A stretch of 64,000 nt of DNA from Crotophaga sulcirostris. Lineage: Eukaryota; Chordata; Aves; Cuculiformes; Crotophagidae. Where the stretch lies: positions 575,508 to 639,507 of the forward strand of contig VYZB01000097.1 in NCBI GenBank assembly GCA_013397455.1. Direction: 5' to 3'. Shown piece by piece: positions 25,351 to 39,700 of the stretch. The translations under genes were made by a program, and so were the position numbers. Each line of letters starts with the position of its first letter. Within the stretch, counting starts at the first letter, position 1. The notes beneath the pieces are model-generated. The model searched no databases, was not told the origin of the DNA, and worked only from the letters and a program-made list of their open reading frames with translations.

Positions 25351-27530
25351 TAATTTAATACCAAACCATGCATATTCAAGAGCTGAAATTATGAATAAAC
25401 TCCATAATCATTCACATAAATTGGTATTTATCTCTTTGTCACTATTAGATGAGACAATAATGCAATTCTCAAAATTTTCTGTTCAAGTTGGGAACTGAAG
25501 TTCTACAGGCTTGACTGTCCTCCTTCAGAGCTGCCAATTCCAGCTCTTCTGCTGGAAGAGAAGAGACAGGAACTGAGGCAAGATTAGTCGCACTCAGTTT
25601 TAGCTATCTGAAAACTAGATGTCTGGTTGAAACGAAGGCTTTTCTCCAGTCAATATATAAGCATCTCTAGGGGGTGATTCATCTCTCTCATCTGAGAGAT
25701 TAAATTAAGTGAGGACAGGTAAATGTAAGTGAAGTCAATCTTGTTCTCAGTTTACACTGTCTTGTCTTTCCTTCCTCTTAAGTTCTTTCCTCTCGTTGAT
25801 TATATTATAAAAAACTAGATAACAATGTATTACAAGTTTAATAAAAATTGCTAAATAAACTGACTAATTTTTTAAAACTTCTGAGTCTGCCAAGGTATAA
25901 AAAATGTTTCACATATCTCTATTTCCCAGAATCTGAAGGAGGCAGAAAGAGAAATTTGGGGACAAAACCTTTTGGGATCAATGGAGACATTTTTATTGCA
26001 ATGAGGAAACAAAATACAGTATTAATTTCAAGAGTTTTGTTTTGCTTTACTTTGTTCAGGTTTCAGTTCAATGTCTTTCAGTTATTGGAAAGGAATGTTT
26101 CATTTCTTGTTATAAAATAATTTATGTAATTACAAACTAGTAACATAAGTTAAGAAGATGAAGCATCAAGAGTTTTAAGAAGGAAAATGGCCTTACACAT
26201 TGGAAAATCTGTTTCTCAGATTACTGAATCACAGGACTTGGGAAATTCTGAATTGTTTATTTGCTTTTGTCTCATTCTTGAAAGGAAGACATTTTGATAC
26301 TCAAAAAAACCAATGTTCTTCCACAACTGTTCCTGCTTTCCATTTCTTCCAGAGGACTCTGACTAGTTGTGAATGAGGGAGAACTGTTTCCAGAGCTGTC
26401 CATGAGTAATGCCTACTCGTTTCCTAAAGCCAAAAGCAGGCTTATGTCTCTGGGCAAAGACTTCTGAATAAGATTTAATTATTTTAGAAAAAAATGTCCC
26501 CTAACCCATCCAGCAGTCAACAGAACCTGTAAGAAAAATTGTATATCTGTACAGGATGCTTCCTGAATTAAGCCCATCAACTCCACGTGGGTTATATTTT
26601 CATTCATATGTAAATAGAGATAATATTTACATTGAACTCACAGAGGTGTTGCAAGGTTCACTTCATTAAAGTTTGCCAAATGTCAGGTCCTTGGAAGCAA
26701 GATGAGATGGTATTATAAATAATTTTTTTAGTACTCTCAAATTCGTCTTTTAATCTGCCAAAACAGATGCGCTGTGCCTTTCTCTGTGCCCTCCAGGTTA
26801 CTGAACTCTGGTAAATCATGAGCAGAAATTAGTTCCAGACTTTCCCTGCAGACATTGTAAGGATTGCATCAGACCTCACGGAAAAAACAATATGTTCTCA
26901 AGACCTGTTGGAGTCCTTTTGAATTTGAAGACTGTGTTGAACAACTTCATATCTGATTCTGCAGCTTTTAAAAAATTCTGCTGTTTGAAAAGTCTTCCAA
27001 TGGAATTTTACAGCTGCTTTGCCTATTGAAATTTTGCTTTGTTTTCTGAATTCTGCCTATTTTTCTATGATTTTCCCATGTTTGGAATCACTAACTTTCA
27101 AACCTGTAATTGCAGAGTTTTAAAATGAAAATAGTAAAACTATAGAATCAACAACAAAACAAAATTTTAAAAAGTCAAAGAAATGAAAACCAGCCATGCC
27201 CTAAAAAACTAAAACTGAAGCCAAAAAGGATGAAGTACTAAGTCAGCGGAGCGTACCTTTTTCTCTGATACTTTACCGCTTCTGCTGTCATGTTTCAACT
27301 CTGCCTGTATTACCAAAAATGGGAATGCTATGGAGAAAAAGGCCTGCAAACACTAACATTTCCTTTGCAGCAAGATGCAGGCCTGCTATGAAAAATGCCA
27401 TACTACCCCAGTTGCTTACTTGTACCGGCAACACTGCAGAGAGCAGCTCTATATAGAGATCCTGTGGACTTCATTGTTCTAAACTGTCAGTACTTAGAGA
27501 TCAGGAAGGCCCTGTACTGGAGGCTGCCAT
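25351..27530. other. Gene-free stretch, nothing recognised
   Basis: AT-rich unique-looking DNA. The short ORFs have no recognisable motif, and no repeat family was identified. Confidence 0.5.
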
Positions 27531-27720
27531 AAATAACATCACAGTATCACAAGGTTGGAAGGGACCTCTGAGATCATCAGGTCCAACCTATAAGCCAACA
27601 CTAACACCATCCCATCACCTAAACCATGGCACTCAGTGCCTCATCCAGTCTTCCCTTAAACATATCCAGGGTCGGTAACTCCACCACCTCCCTGGGCAGC
27701 AACATCTGAAATAACATCAC
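27531..27720 (-). mobile_element. Very short CR1 insertion with 12-bp flanking direct repeat
   Basis: A CR1 3' end of about 160 bp on the minus strand, flanked by aaataacatcac at 27531-27542 and again at 27709-27720. The CR1 body runs from 27543 to about 27700 and shows only about six differences over some 150 bases from the copy at 60130-60285, so both belong to one fairly young subfamily. Its tail reads TGTGATACTGTGAT on the minus strand instead of the usual octamer. Eight bases (27701-27708) between the truncated 5' end and the second repeat match neither. CR1 insertions are generally described as lacking clear target duplications, so this one is unusual. Part of the left repeat (atcac) may overlap the element's own tail. 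Confidence 0.85.
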
Positions 27721-28344
27721 CATATTCTTAGCCATTTCTTATACTCTTTGCTCAAGCATCCACTGGCTTCTGCCAGAGACATGTTAATGGGCTGGATGAT
27801 CAAACCCAATTTGCCCACAGCAGCGTAGGACCAGAAGTGAAAACACCATGGTAGGAATAAACGAAGTTCAAACCTGGGACATGACCATCACGTTACCAAG
27901 CATCACTTTGCTCTTCAACGCAAGTTAGTGCCTCTGTGTGGTATTGTGCTGCACCAGACAGACACAGCAGCTTGCTAAAAGCTACTTTGGTGAGTTGGAG
28001 TATAGAGCTGCAGAGTATTGAAGATGCGCATGGATGCATTCAAGCACAACTACAGTAACACTGCATGTCAACGTGGCATGTAACTGTACAGTTATTGTGG
28101 AACATAACCAATCAGGCATTTCAGGTAAAAAGAGAAAATGGAGACACGTTTCAGGGAAGCGAATCATCTCACTTGAGCTGCTAAAATGCTGTTAATAAAA
28201 TGTGATGACAGTTTCAGTGTTAACTCTGTGTGCGCTATCTCTGTGATCAGCAGAATGTTTATTTTAAAGAGCAGTGTTTATTCCTCCCATTGCCTGTCCT
28301 AGTCATTCAAGATCGAACAAAAGATCATTTGTGTAGCATAGAGC

Positions 28345-28525
28345 TGGGCTTAATCCTACAAAGGGCTAAGCATTCTTACGGCAGACCTAATCACATGCTT
28401 GACTTTAAGCATGTCAATAGCCCCAGTGAAACTGGCAAGACTAATTATGTCCTCAGAGTTAAGCATGTGCTTAAGTGCACTACTGGATCACAGCCAGAAT
28501 ACTCAGCACCTTGCAAGGCTGATAT
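28345..28525 (+). repeat. Ancient palindromic amniote repeat, best-preserved copy
   Basis: The segment carries 'cacatgcttgactttaagca', 'cccagtgaaactgg', 'gttaagcatgtgcttaagtg' and 'ctcagcaccttgcaagg' in that order. These are landmarks of an old repeat I recall from turtle, crocodile and bird genomes, with a core close to 'taagcatgtgcttaagtgctttgctgga'. The parts 'acatgcttgactttaagcat' and 'aagcatgtgcttaag' are largely self-complementary, so the unit can fold back, as short DNA-transposon relics do. I cannot name the family. The 153-codon ORF overlapping it (28230-28691) is a by-product. Confidence 0.55.
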
Positions 28526-31500
28526 TCTAGTGACCGAATTTGGGTTTGGAAAAATTCATACTCAAAGAAAACAAAAACAACAAAAAAACCCTCTCCTTGC
28601 ATCTTTCTCTAAGTATTATCAAACTGGATCCAGGCCAAAATTTTACCATTCCCACCAGCATATGCAGCTGTTCTCTGAGAAAAGGTTGTAATTCCAGCCC
28701 CTGGATAAAAGTGTACATTTCAGTGCATTTACGATAAGCAGAAGTTTGCCGTTTTTCACAGTAAAAGCGACTTTTCCTGGTTAGTGGTAGTTTCCTTGTC
28801 TCCAGTGAAAACTGCCCCAATTTCCTACGGAATGTTTACAGGCAGGAACAGGAAACAGTTTCATTTTATTGCAAACCCAAAGTGTATTTCCCATTTCATC
28901 AAGGCTGAAAAGCATGCCTTTCAACAGTGCAGGCTGATCTGTGGCTAGGAGAACACTAGGGACAAGCTTTCAGGTATGGCAAGACTTTTGTTAAGAACTC
29001 AACAAGCTTAGCAGAGGGATACCAAGATGGAATTAGTACCTCCAGGGAAGACAGTGTCATGTGAGGTTCTGTGAAGTAAAGCGTCACTGATGTACCTTCA
29101 TGTACACTGCCTTCAGGAAGAGAACTTACTGAAATAACATTGAGTCTTCTTGCAAAAGCAAGGAAAGATGTTACTCTGGCTCAGTACTGCTCCTTCGTTT
29201 GGTGAAAGCTGCTAGGTTCTGCAGCACAATATGAATGACCTACTTTACTCTTTGTGCCCAGTGCTCATGCAGGTCAAAAATCAGCCTTAGGGATTGTAGG
29301 GATTTATATTTACAAGCACAAACCATTTTGCAGTGAAAAATAGAGTAATATAAAATGAATACAGTTTAAACAAGATTCAAGTCCACTGACTGTGCTTGTA
29401 TGAACTATACTACAGGATCCCAACAGATTTATCTCCAGCTATGTCCCTTGTGCCTGAACAGTCTTCCTAATATGCCACAGTTTAAGTATGCATAGACTTA
29501 GCCACAACACAGAGCAAAAGCACTATTTGCAACCATTAACATGAAGCAGAGTAAAAGTCAGTCTATTTCTAGTAATCCACACACTAAAACACACCACTGG
29601 GGAGCTGTGATTCCCCACTGCATGGCTTACCATCTCCTCCAGAACAAATCTGACCTTCAGCTACTGCTCTGCTGTCATTTTCTTTTCCTCACATACTCAT
29701 CCTTCCCCACTGAACACCAAAATTTTTCCTCACATTACATCTCATTTTATCTCCTACTTCTTGATGCTGCTTTTTCCTCCTCCCTTCCACCTCTGGAATT
29801 CAATGTATCCCAGCAATCAATTTCTCATAGATGAAATAAAAGAACTGCTCTTGTGGAGAGGAAATGGGAGGGGGGAGGGAAGCAGGAAAGAAGTAAGCCC
29901 CTTAGCTCTGAGCTCTGTAGCCGCCAGCGCTTTTCTAGCAATGCCTTCCCAACTTGCCAGAACTTGTCAGTCTAGCCTTCCTATTATCACTTCCACTTTG
30001 AATTTCTGCTGGAATGTACTCGTTTGTTGATTTCGCATTTGCTGTTTTGTGAGGTTAACGAAGAGCAGCTGCAATACCTGTCCTAACTCCTTCATGTCTC
30101 TTCCTCCTCCCTGCCCCCCCTCTTTCGAATCTGGTCACAAATGTACAGCTGCTCTGGCTGGGAGACCCTACACAGAGCTTCCAAGCAATGTCTGTTAAAC
30201 AAATCTTCAATTAGCTCTAAAATCCCCAGGTTTAGCTCTGGAAGCACTCAACTTAGCAGCTGAGTTTTCAGTTCAGTCACCTATCAACTGTACTAACTTT
30301 TAAACCCCAGTCTTTCTTTGAACTCTCAGCACTGAAGGAGGATCTTGCTTTCTCCATCCACCTTTGCTAAATCACACAAGAGGGCATGAGGTGACATTTT
30401 CTGCTTTCTAAGAGGCCAAAGGACTATTTTGCTAAAATAACTTCATTTTTTCTATAATATGTTCAGTCCTGCTTTTAATGTTTGCCACCTTCAGGTTCAA
30501 GTGACTGCAGAATCCACCTCTATCCATCATCTGTCTGAGTCATTATATTAAGTCCATCACAGTGGAAAAGGAGAAATAAGGTCACTTTCCTGGAAGGATA
30601 GTAACTGCTGATTTATTTAATAAAAAAGAATATCTATAAGAACAGCAGACTCTGTAATGGAATGAGATAGTTGTGAGTGCTTCCCTTTGCTTGCTGGATG
30701 TTCTTCTTCCCTTTAAATACCAGTGATTACATTTTTCCCCCAGGAAATCCCTTTTGCTCATTTATTGCTTGTATGTGGCAACACTAAAAGGAAAATGTGA
30801 GGCGCATGTTTGCATATGACTACATTCATTTACTCTGTTTTACTGTGTTGCTAAGTCCAAGTATAGATCCTCTCCAGTTCCATGTAAACAGGTCTAATCA
30901 TTTAAATATGGAGTGCAAATTCAAGCAGTCTGGAAAAAAACAAGACTTTGGCAGTGTAAACTGTTACAGAAGGTCGAGTGTAAAAGGCAAAGAAGTAGGG
31001 TGGTAAAGGCAAATTTACTGTAAGACAGCACTCTGAGCTATTTACTTTCACAAGGGCACACTCGCAAATATTTTATTTTGCCATTAAAAAAAAAGCCTAA
31101 ACCAGTTTTGACAGTCTACAAACTCGTTTATCTAAGTTACACAGGCTTCCTAGACATTCTAAGACTGTTAATACTGTTTCCTGCAAACTCTAAGGTTTTA
31201 ATGATTGCTCTGCCTTATTCAGCAGTAGAAGGGTGCATAGTAATCTGCAGATTTTTAAAGGAACAGGAATCTGAAATCACACTTCGCTGCAATGAATATT
31301 TTCTTCTATGGTTCAGCATGCTCCCTTCCTCTGCACACATCAACGACTGTGTCTTCATGCTAAGCACGGTGAAACACTTGCAGTTCCTGGACAGCAGATC
31401 CGCACAGCATTTGAATGCCATGAGATATCTGAAACATTAAAATTTTATTAAAAAAAATATGGGAGTCATCATGAGAAATGTCTGTTTACTTCCCACTGGA

Positions 31501-34500
31501 GGAATTTGAGACAGTTCTGAGGAAGTAGCACTTAATAACAGTGCAACATTTTTGCAGTCACTGTGACATGAACTCAGTTTTTCTTGAGAAATTGTGTAGT
31601 CTGGAAAACTATCAATGCAGTGAGAGACGATATATCTTTTCCTGTTGAGAAATCTATGCTTTTTGGTACGGCAGATCTGCTATATCATGGGGATATTTTA
31701 AGAGCAGAAGGGATCTTTTAACAGAATTATAGTAAGGAAAATCAATCTAATTCATTATGGCAAGGGCAACAGTAAATGGAGTCAAACTTTTTGAACTCTA
31801 AACCAAAGCATATTTCATAGGGAAACTTTATTTCTTCTCTTTCTTTATCAGTTTAGTATAGCCTTGAACACTATAAAACAGTTTATTACAGAAAAAAACC
31901 CAAACATGCTTGTAACAACATATTTTCATCTTTGTGTCCAGGAGTAATGCAATATATCCATGCATCTTGGTGCAAGAAGAATATCTCTGATGAATTCAAG
32001 TAAAATACTGGTGGCTTGCAGAAAATTTGCAGATGGGAGAGGCCAACTGTGCTGTGTAAACTGTGGTATTAATTAATTGTTAAGCGCTATTGAAAATATT
32101 TATCAGTCTTGGATATTCAGATTTATATGTATGTATTTCTTCCTTACACATCTCTGCACAGTCCATCGATTTTCAAGATGAAGAATTAAAACAGAGAAAT
32201 TGTGGTTTGTCTTTTCAGAGAGCTTGGAGGCTGCCATGGTCAGCACTGCAGGATCGAATAGGTAGATGCATTTACTCTTGCAAATTGAAACCACAATAAT
32301 TTTATGTTGTCTAGATTCTCTAGAGAATGTATCTAAAAGGATTTCCACGCTATCAAGTAGAATCATTTCAATTCAAAGCCAATTCACTTGAATGGGAAGC
32401 CATCTGAACTGGTGTATAATGAAAAGCCCTGGAAAGTTTTCTCAAGGAGAATAGGTGCAAATGTGAAGTTGCTCTGGCTTGAAGCCTTTACACAGAGTGT
32501 TTTCATTCACACCTAATGATGGGCTACTCTTTCCTGTGAAAGGCTAACTGGAAGATTAATATGCAATTACAGTGGTACCTTGTATCTCATTGCATACAGT
32601 AACTCCTGCCTGTGGCAGCTGGAACTCCATCTCCCACTTTCTATGAGAGTACCTTAATTACCAGTCTGTAAACTTAATGTTGGGAAGTGAAAGGGCATCC
32701 AAGGCTCTCCTGTAGTAGCTGTTCCACTCTCTTTCATAGATCTAGAGGAAAGAAGATGAAGCAATGTTCAGTCTTGCCAATATGCTATGCTTAAGAGAGG
32801 AGAACTCTCAGTTACATTGCTAGCTGATTGGTTTCTCCTTACTCATTTTATCTAATATAAAATATAATCAGTAAACAGACTAACAAAGAAAGTGAGAAGT
32901 TATACCCTGCATATGTACATATCTTTCTGAGCTCAGTGAATCTTGATTTCTTTGCTATAGACCAGCACGGTTTTCACAGGAGTGTTTTCCTTTTCTTTGA
33001 AAAGCTACACACAGCTGGATGATTGGGATACTCTACTGGGAAGTTGCAGATAATGATCAAATGCTGTAGGGCAAATGATGAAATTCAACTTGAGTTTTCC
33101 AAGTGTTGGGGGAAGCTGTAAAACACTAAGGTCCTGAACTGAAATAATAAGCGGCAGAACTAACAAAATGTGTTTTGCTCCATAATGCTATGGCTACACC
33201 TCATTATTACTATGATTTTAGCTCTTCCAACTCTCTGTTCTGATGCCTTTCAATACATTTGTGATTTTTTTTGATACATGCAAATGACCTTTTTTACTTT
33301 GAGACATGAACTGGAAAAAATTTTGTGGCATAAATGGATCAGGACTCTCCAAATCAGATCAGACAAGTATTATTTCTTTTTCTGGCTTAGAAGATGAGTC
33401 ACTTTTTTCATTGGATGATATGGTTGAATTGTAAAACATTGGCTCGTGTTAGAGAAATCTGACTTAAGGCCAATGTTTTTTCCCCATCAAAACTGAGACT
33501 CAGATAGCGTACAAGAAAATAATTTTTAAAAGTATTTAGCAGCTGATGATTAAACAAATCAGAACAGTCAGCTCTATGAGCACAATATGTTAGAAAGCTT
33601 GGAAAATATAACCTCTTCTTAATTACAGACTGTGAAATGTTACCTCTTTGTGGTCATAAATAACGGTGACATTTGACCTTGAGTCTGAAGGAATATGGCA
33701 TCTGAAAAAAAGCATGTTAGTTATCTATTTTTCTTATTTATTTTTTTTTCACTAGTAAATCAGATCTGATTTAGTCTTGGGATTGATTCCTGTTCTCTTA
33801 TGTTTTTTTACCGAATTTTCACTATCTCTGCCAGCCTCTACAAAATTCCTCAGAGACAATTAGGATTGACTTGCAATAAACATATAATTTTAGAATTGAT
33901 ATAAATGTGTGGGTACGCATGTGTATACACATAATCTATCTCACTTTATAATTCTGAATATCACGTTCATATTTCCTGAGTAAGACCAGACCATTTGTAG
34001 ACACTGCAGTTACAATGGAGTGAGAATTGTGCAAGTCAAGGGAAACTTCAGATACTGTAATTTATTCATGCAATAAGGTTGTCATTAACCTCTGTCAGAA
34101 GATTTCATTTCAAGAGTTGTTATTATTATGTGTCAGGATAATTTTTGGTTATGGGGAAAGTGTTATGTTTTTCTACTCATTAGCTGAAAGGAATTTGCTC
34201 TGCTGGTAGCCAGAGAAATAAAAGTTAGTATGTCAGGAAATGAATTGGATATGAATACTAATCTGTCAGGCAACAGAAGAAATCCATGTCCCGTTGGTTC
34301 TGGAGCATCTATAAATGGACTTCTGCTATTCTAACTAGTGCTGAAAAATAACCATTTGAATTGTTCACTATGTTGATTACCAGACTAAAATATGATACTG
34401 TCAGGGTGGTGAACTGGCAAGATCTCACATCACAATGCTACAAATCAAAAAGTGGAGAAAGACTCAAGATGAAAACAAAATTACAAGTGCAGAAAACCAC

Positions 34501-37500
34501 GAAAAAATGGTAAAACGTGACCATCAAAGCCATGCTCTGGTAAACTCAATAAAAGTAGCTGAAAAAAAAGAATTGTATCTCATTTTTTAGAAATCAAATA
34601 AAAAAATACCCAATCTTTACCTTGTAATTAAGAACATAGGCAATTTGTTTTTGTAGATGATATAACCAAGAACATAGGCACATATCTTCATTCAAAGAAA
34701 GAGATGACTGAAGATTTAAATACGAGGTTGTAGGAGTGGGAAGATCAGTGGAAGTTAGAGAAGGACCAGAAAGAAAGACCACATGTCTTCTTAGATATTC
34801 TCAACATTGATAAATGTATTATTTTTCAAATCTCATTAAAAGTGAGAATTGCCCAGAGACCACATCTTCCAATAGGCAGTGTCTTATCTTAGATTTGAGT
34901 TACATTGTTGTATATTGATGTGACTCTGATTGGGATGTTCTTCTACGCAATTAAATCTTGTTTGAGTATATAGGATTTGCTTCTTGCCTGTAATAATACT
35001 TAGATTCCAGTAATTATTGACATACAAGATTCACTCACTGCTAGACAGAATGTGTCATGACTGTCCATTTTAATGGACATTCTATCCTTTATAAGACACA
35101 TCCACTCCCACACATACTTATAACTTCCAATGTAGTCTCCTTGAATAATGCTCTGGAGGAACCTGTCCTCCTCTGCTGTCTGCAGAGGGAACCTGCTCTG
35201 ACTATTTTCTGATTCTAGCACTCAGTTTGATGCTGATCATGCTGCTTCTTTTCATCCCTAATGAGACTACATGGAGCAAGACCAAATGGACAGGGATGAG
35301 AGGGTGTCTTTTGTTTCTTTGGCTTCTGCAGCATGGAGAGAATATTATCATTTACATCTCCAAGGCACCAGCAGAACATCAGTACCTTGCCTGGTGAGAG
35401 GAAGGGGAGGGAGAGACTGTGACTCAGATGTGCATCTGAGTCACTATGCTTGCAACAAACATTAGGGTGGTGCTGTTTTCACCATGTTCCTCTCTCAGAG
35501 CTGCACTTGTACTCACAGCCTCACTTGCACCCTGTCTGCATGAGACCGTTCTCATGAGAGACTGAGGCACCTGCCCTTGTTTACCCCATTTTAAAACTTG
35601 GATCACATTCTCTAAGTCATGGAATAAATGTATAATAATTTCTTTGAAAGAAAAAAAAATGTACCCAATAAATTCTTTTAAAATATCCAAGTCAAGCCTT
35701 AAGCTGAGTCTGGCTATACTTCAGGCACTGAACAAACACTTCTGCATGCCAAATAATCCTCTTTCTAGTTGGAAAGAAAATGCCACAGAGGAATACAATT
35801 TGAAATTGACAGAAAATCCCAGAACAACACAGAGTTGGAGTTTTCCCAAATTGCCTTCCTCTTTTTTATGTCGGAAGCAGAGTGTGATCTAGTGACATTC
35901 TTACACACCCAATAAAGATGAAGTAAGTGGTCAGAATAAAGGCAGTGGTCATCCTCACACTTTCTGCATTGGTAGGTACTACAGCTAGCATGGTTTTAAT
36001 AACAACTGAAGACAAGAAATCTTGCAATTACTCAAAGGACATTATTTTCTTGTCAAGTTGAATAAAATTTAAAAACATTTAAAAGGTACAAGCCAGGCAC
36101 GTAGGACACTTACACTGCCTTAAAAAGAACCCTATTTCTGCAGTGTTGTTACAATCAAAGCTGGAAAGGACTCAGACTTGGGTTAGATCCATTAGAATGG
36201 GAATTATATTTAATGCAAGAAGATGTTCTCATCTTCCATCCATCTCAAAGCATTCAGACCCCTATAGAGAGACCTTTACTTCCAGCTTCTCTGGAGCCAA
36301 AGCAGTGCTAAGACCCAGGAGTTAATCTAGGCTTTATATGAAATATCTGAACGCTGATAGAAATAATAGTTATTTGAGTGCCTGCCACAATTCAGAAGAA
36401 TTGATGTAGTTCGGGAGTAGTTTGAGGTACTCCTGTAGGAAATGCATATATTTCTGCCTCAGAAGTCTTCTCTGTGCGTTCTGCAATCTGAACAGAAAAA
36501 AACCCACTTTCATACGAGCTCCTTTGGAAGAAATTTTATCTGTTTTCATTGACATTTTCTTTTGGAATTTATATTAATTTTTATAGTTAGGCAGCCATTA
36601 CCACGTATCCACAGTAAAGTTTTTATTCTCTCAAATTTTTAAACACTCTTAAATGAACACAAACAAATGAAAATTTGAGATGAAAATTCTAAAGTATCAG
36701 AAGTTACTTATTATATGTGAAAAAATACTGAGTGTTGAACTGAAAATATTTGCTTCATCAAATTATTTTTATATTTCCAGTATTGCTACTGATGTTGTTT
36801 AAGAGAAAAGTAAAGAAGAGATCTTCACTTTTTAAGTGTCAGTCTGCTGTATCATCATCTTCAGAGTCATTATGGTTGGCTTTTTGTTTACACAGTGCAA
36901 CCACATTTAAAGTTAGGTCATTCATGAAATGTGTATTAATTCAGCTGTGCCCCCTTCTTTTTGGAGTAAGAGGAGTTCTCATAGTAGTAAGAATGTGTAT
37001 TCTGAAGAAGATGTAGAAGCAGAATGGGCCATTTGGACCCAATAGAAAAGTGTATCGAAAATGAGACTGCCAACATACTTTGTTTCTGGAGTCACCTAAA
37101 GAGAATTTTTAAAGTACCTAAGGGATGATGTGAAATGTTCATCTTATTGAAAGCAAATGCAACATCCTATCAGCCACTTAAGGAAACTTACTGGTGCATG
37201 GGAGATACACCAAAATATCAATGTTGGCTCTGAGTGTGCTGCCTCATCTAGATGTCACCAGGCACCACTTGGAGGGAAGGCTAGCTCAGTCCTGAGAGCA
37301 GTGTGCCTCCAGCAGTGCAGCACAGTGCCACCTCACCACAGAGTTTATTGCAGTGGGGTGCTGCCTTGCTGACACTGTTAACTTGCTCCAGCTCTGGCTG
37401 CCTATCACTCAGAGGCAGCTTAGGGGTTTCTGTGAGACACTCAGCAGGAGGTGGAAATAAGACCTTCGTACTTTGCAGGATTGTCGTTGACATGTGTCAC

Positions 37501-38609
37501 CAGAAACATCAATTTAGGCCATATAAGGGTTAGGTTTGAGACAACCACTTGAAAAGTGGGACCCTTGTCAAGCAACCGGGGAGCCAAGATTCAAGGCACA
37601 CCATATGGGGGTGGGGGGAGGTTGGCCAGGCCTAGGAAGTCTATATCAGATCATATTTTTATCCCTCCTAGTTCAATGTCCTATTTCTGACAGCAGGCAC
37701 TGCCAGTTATTTCAAAAGAAATTCAGCTGTAGACTATTGCAATTTGTCCCCAGGGAAAACCTAGTTTTATATTTATGGCTTGTGTCTTGAACAGAAGATT
37801 TATATCTATTTGAAGAAAAGCTTGATAAACAGTTAGAATTTTTGGACAAGATGCTCTCCAGTCCCTGGAGAGAAACATTTTGAAAAATCCTGGAAGGGGT
37901 GATGGGGGCCTCACACAGATCATTTAAGGCTTAAGCCTCAGGGGTATGGGAAGAGCTTATGCAAAAGTAAAGTTACTTTAGGCTTTGCAGGCTTAGGCTA
38001 GAAACAGGGTAATTTCCAGGGAGATGGGAAATTCACATTTTCCACCGTATTAAAGGAAAGTTTCTTTTTCAGACAGCATTTACTCCACTCTGAAACTGAT
38101 GACTGGTAACCACTTTGGTTCCCACTGGTGTGAAGTGCTCTGTACATCCCAGTGAACACCCAGCAACTTCCAGTAAGCTTGTTTCACCAGTCTGTCCTCT
38201 CTGCCCAGTCAAACCCTATCTGCCCCTGTAAAGCCGTATACTTGTCTAACCCGCAGACAGATGAATGGTGGTACACATCAGATGAATCCTCTAAACCTGC
38301 TTCCTCCTTCAGAAACACTCAGCTAAGGAAAGATTTACTAGACTGTCAGGGGAAAACAAGGCATTCAGGAGACCCTCGTGATCCCATCCTCAATCTCATT
38401 AACTTTCTGCTTTCCCAAGTGCCCTGGTGGCTGTGTGTTAACGAAGAGCTGTAATTGGTAAATGAAATTGATTACCAAACTGTTTGAATGAAGCAAATTG
38501 TCCATCTCCAGAGAAAAGGTATAATTTTCTACTGTGCATAAATCAAATGCAGGTCTCTTAAAAGCACTAGGTAAGTAGAGAGCATTTCAAATTGGCTACA
38601 AAGTGCTGG

Positions 38610-38692
38610 ACAAAGCACTTGGAAGAAGGAAGGGCATGGAACAAAATGACCTTAGCAGCTCTTTTCTCTCTCCAGTTTCTGTGATTCTATGA
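38610..38692 (+). mobile_element. Degenerate CR1 3' tail (weak)
   Basis: TTCTGTGATTCTATGA at 38677-38692 fits the CR1 octamer tail. The preceding 'aaatgacc' plus a pyrimidine-rich run resembles the 'gatgacctt...ccttccaacc' end of CR1. The body is too decayed for certainty. Confidence 0.35.
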
Positions 38693-39700
38693 ATTTTAAT
38701 TCTGTGCTGCACAATTTAATTAGCACTTGCAAAGAGCTGCAGAAAATGGGTAGCCATTTTCTGCCATACGCAGATCTTTGCTGTCATCTGTTAGCTGTGA
38801 GATTGCTTAATTGTTCCTACAGAAATGTGGACATAAAATTGATTCGTATCTGTCTGAAGGGTGCCACAGCTAGAAAAATTGTCAGAAGTAGTCCTAAAAA
38901 ATGCAAACCCCTCTTTACCAAAAGCAATCTGAATCATTCCATATTGTAAGACTACTTATTATGTTGCCTTTTAATCATCCTAATATCTTCATATGTCCGG
39001 TTTTGAATTGCTGCAGAATAAAGAAATCAAAAGATTTTTGATTTTTTTACCCACCTACTCCATTTATAATAGCCATTTTACTAATGCTTAGCTTTGCTTT
39101 TTCTTTCTTAGTTAGAGGAGAAATGTGTTTCTAGGCTATTTTTGAAAGAGAATAACTCCTTTTCCCAGTGAGGTGCCTTTGCAGCTGCACTAATGTCCCA
39201 CCTTCTACTCTATACTGTTCTTAAAGAGGTCCTCCAAGACTAGTGCTACTTTAGTTCTTAACATTCTGGTTCCTTCATACTACAGTTTCTCCCAAAGATA
39301 TAACGACAGCATAGAGAAAAAAAGGTCTCAATGTCTGACCACACAAATTCCTAAATTAGCCTGTATATTAATGAGTTTGTATAGATTACAGTTTATTGCC
39401 TGTGAATCCCATATCCTTTTTGTTTGCTGCATCATGATTTTCTCGGGTTTTTTTGGTTATTTTTACTGGTTTCAGAATTTCAGATGTAGCTTTTTGCAAA
39501 AGTTCCTTTTTGCTGTTGCTTGTGTAGTCAACATCTGCCTTGTCCATTCTAGTACTTCAAACATGGTGTGTTCTAGAGTGCAAGCCTGATGTAGTCCATC
39601 TGCAGAGCTTTCACTCCTAGGCTAGCCAGCGTTTCTGATATGGGTTAAAGGTTTCATGATTTAACATTTTTTGTGCATAAATACACATCTTATTCACATA

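Larger units (their letters stand above)
27721..39700. other. Long gene-free stretch with one clear ancient repeat
   Basis: About 12 kb with no recognised gene. It contains the palindromic ancient repeat (28345-28525) and a degenerate CR1-like tail (38610-38692). The longest ORFs (28230-28691, partly inside the ancient repeat, and 31078-31440) show no family motif. Confidence 0.5.

Noticed and set aside
28230..28691. 153-codon plus-strand ORF
   Set aside because: Most of it lies in the ancient palindromic repeat, so the open frame is incidental.
31078..31440. 120-codon plus-strand ORF
   Set aside because: No recognisable domain; composition resembles random translation of AT-rich DNA.
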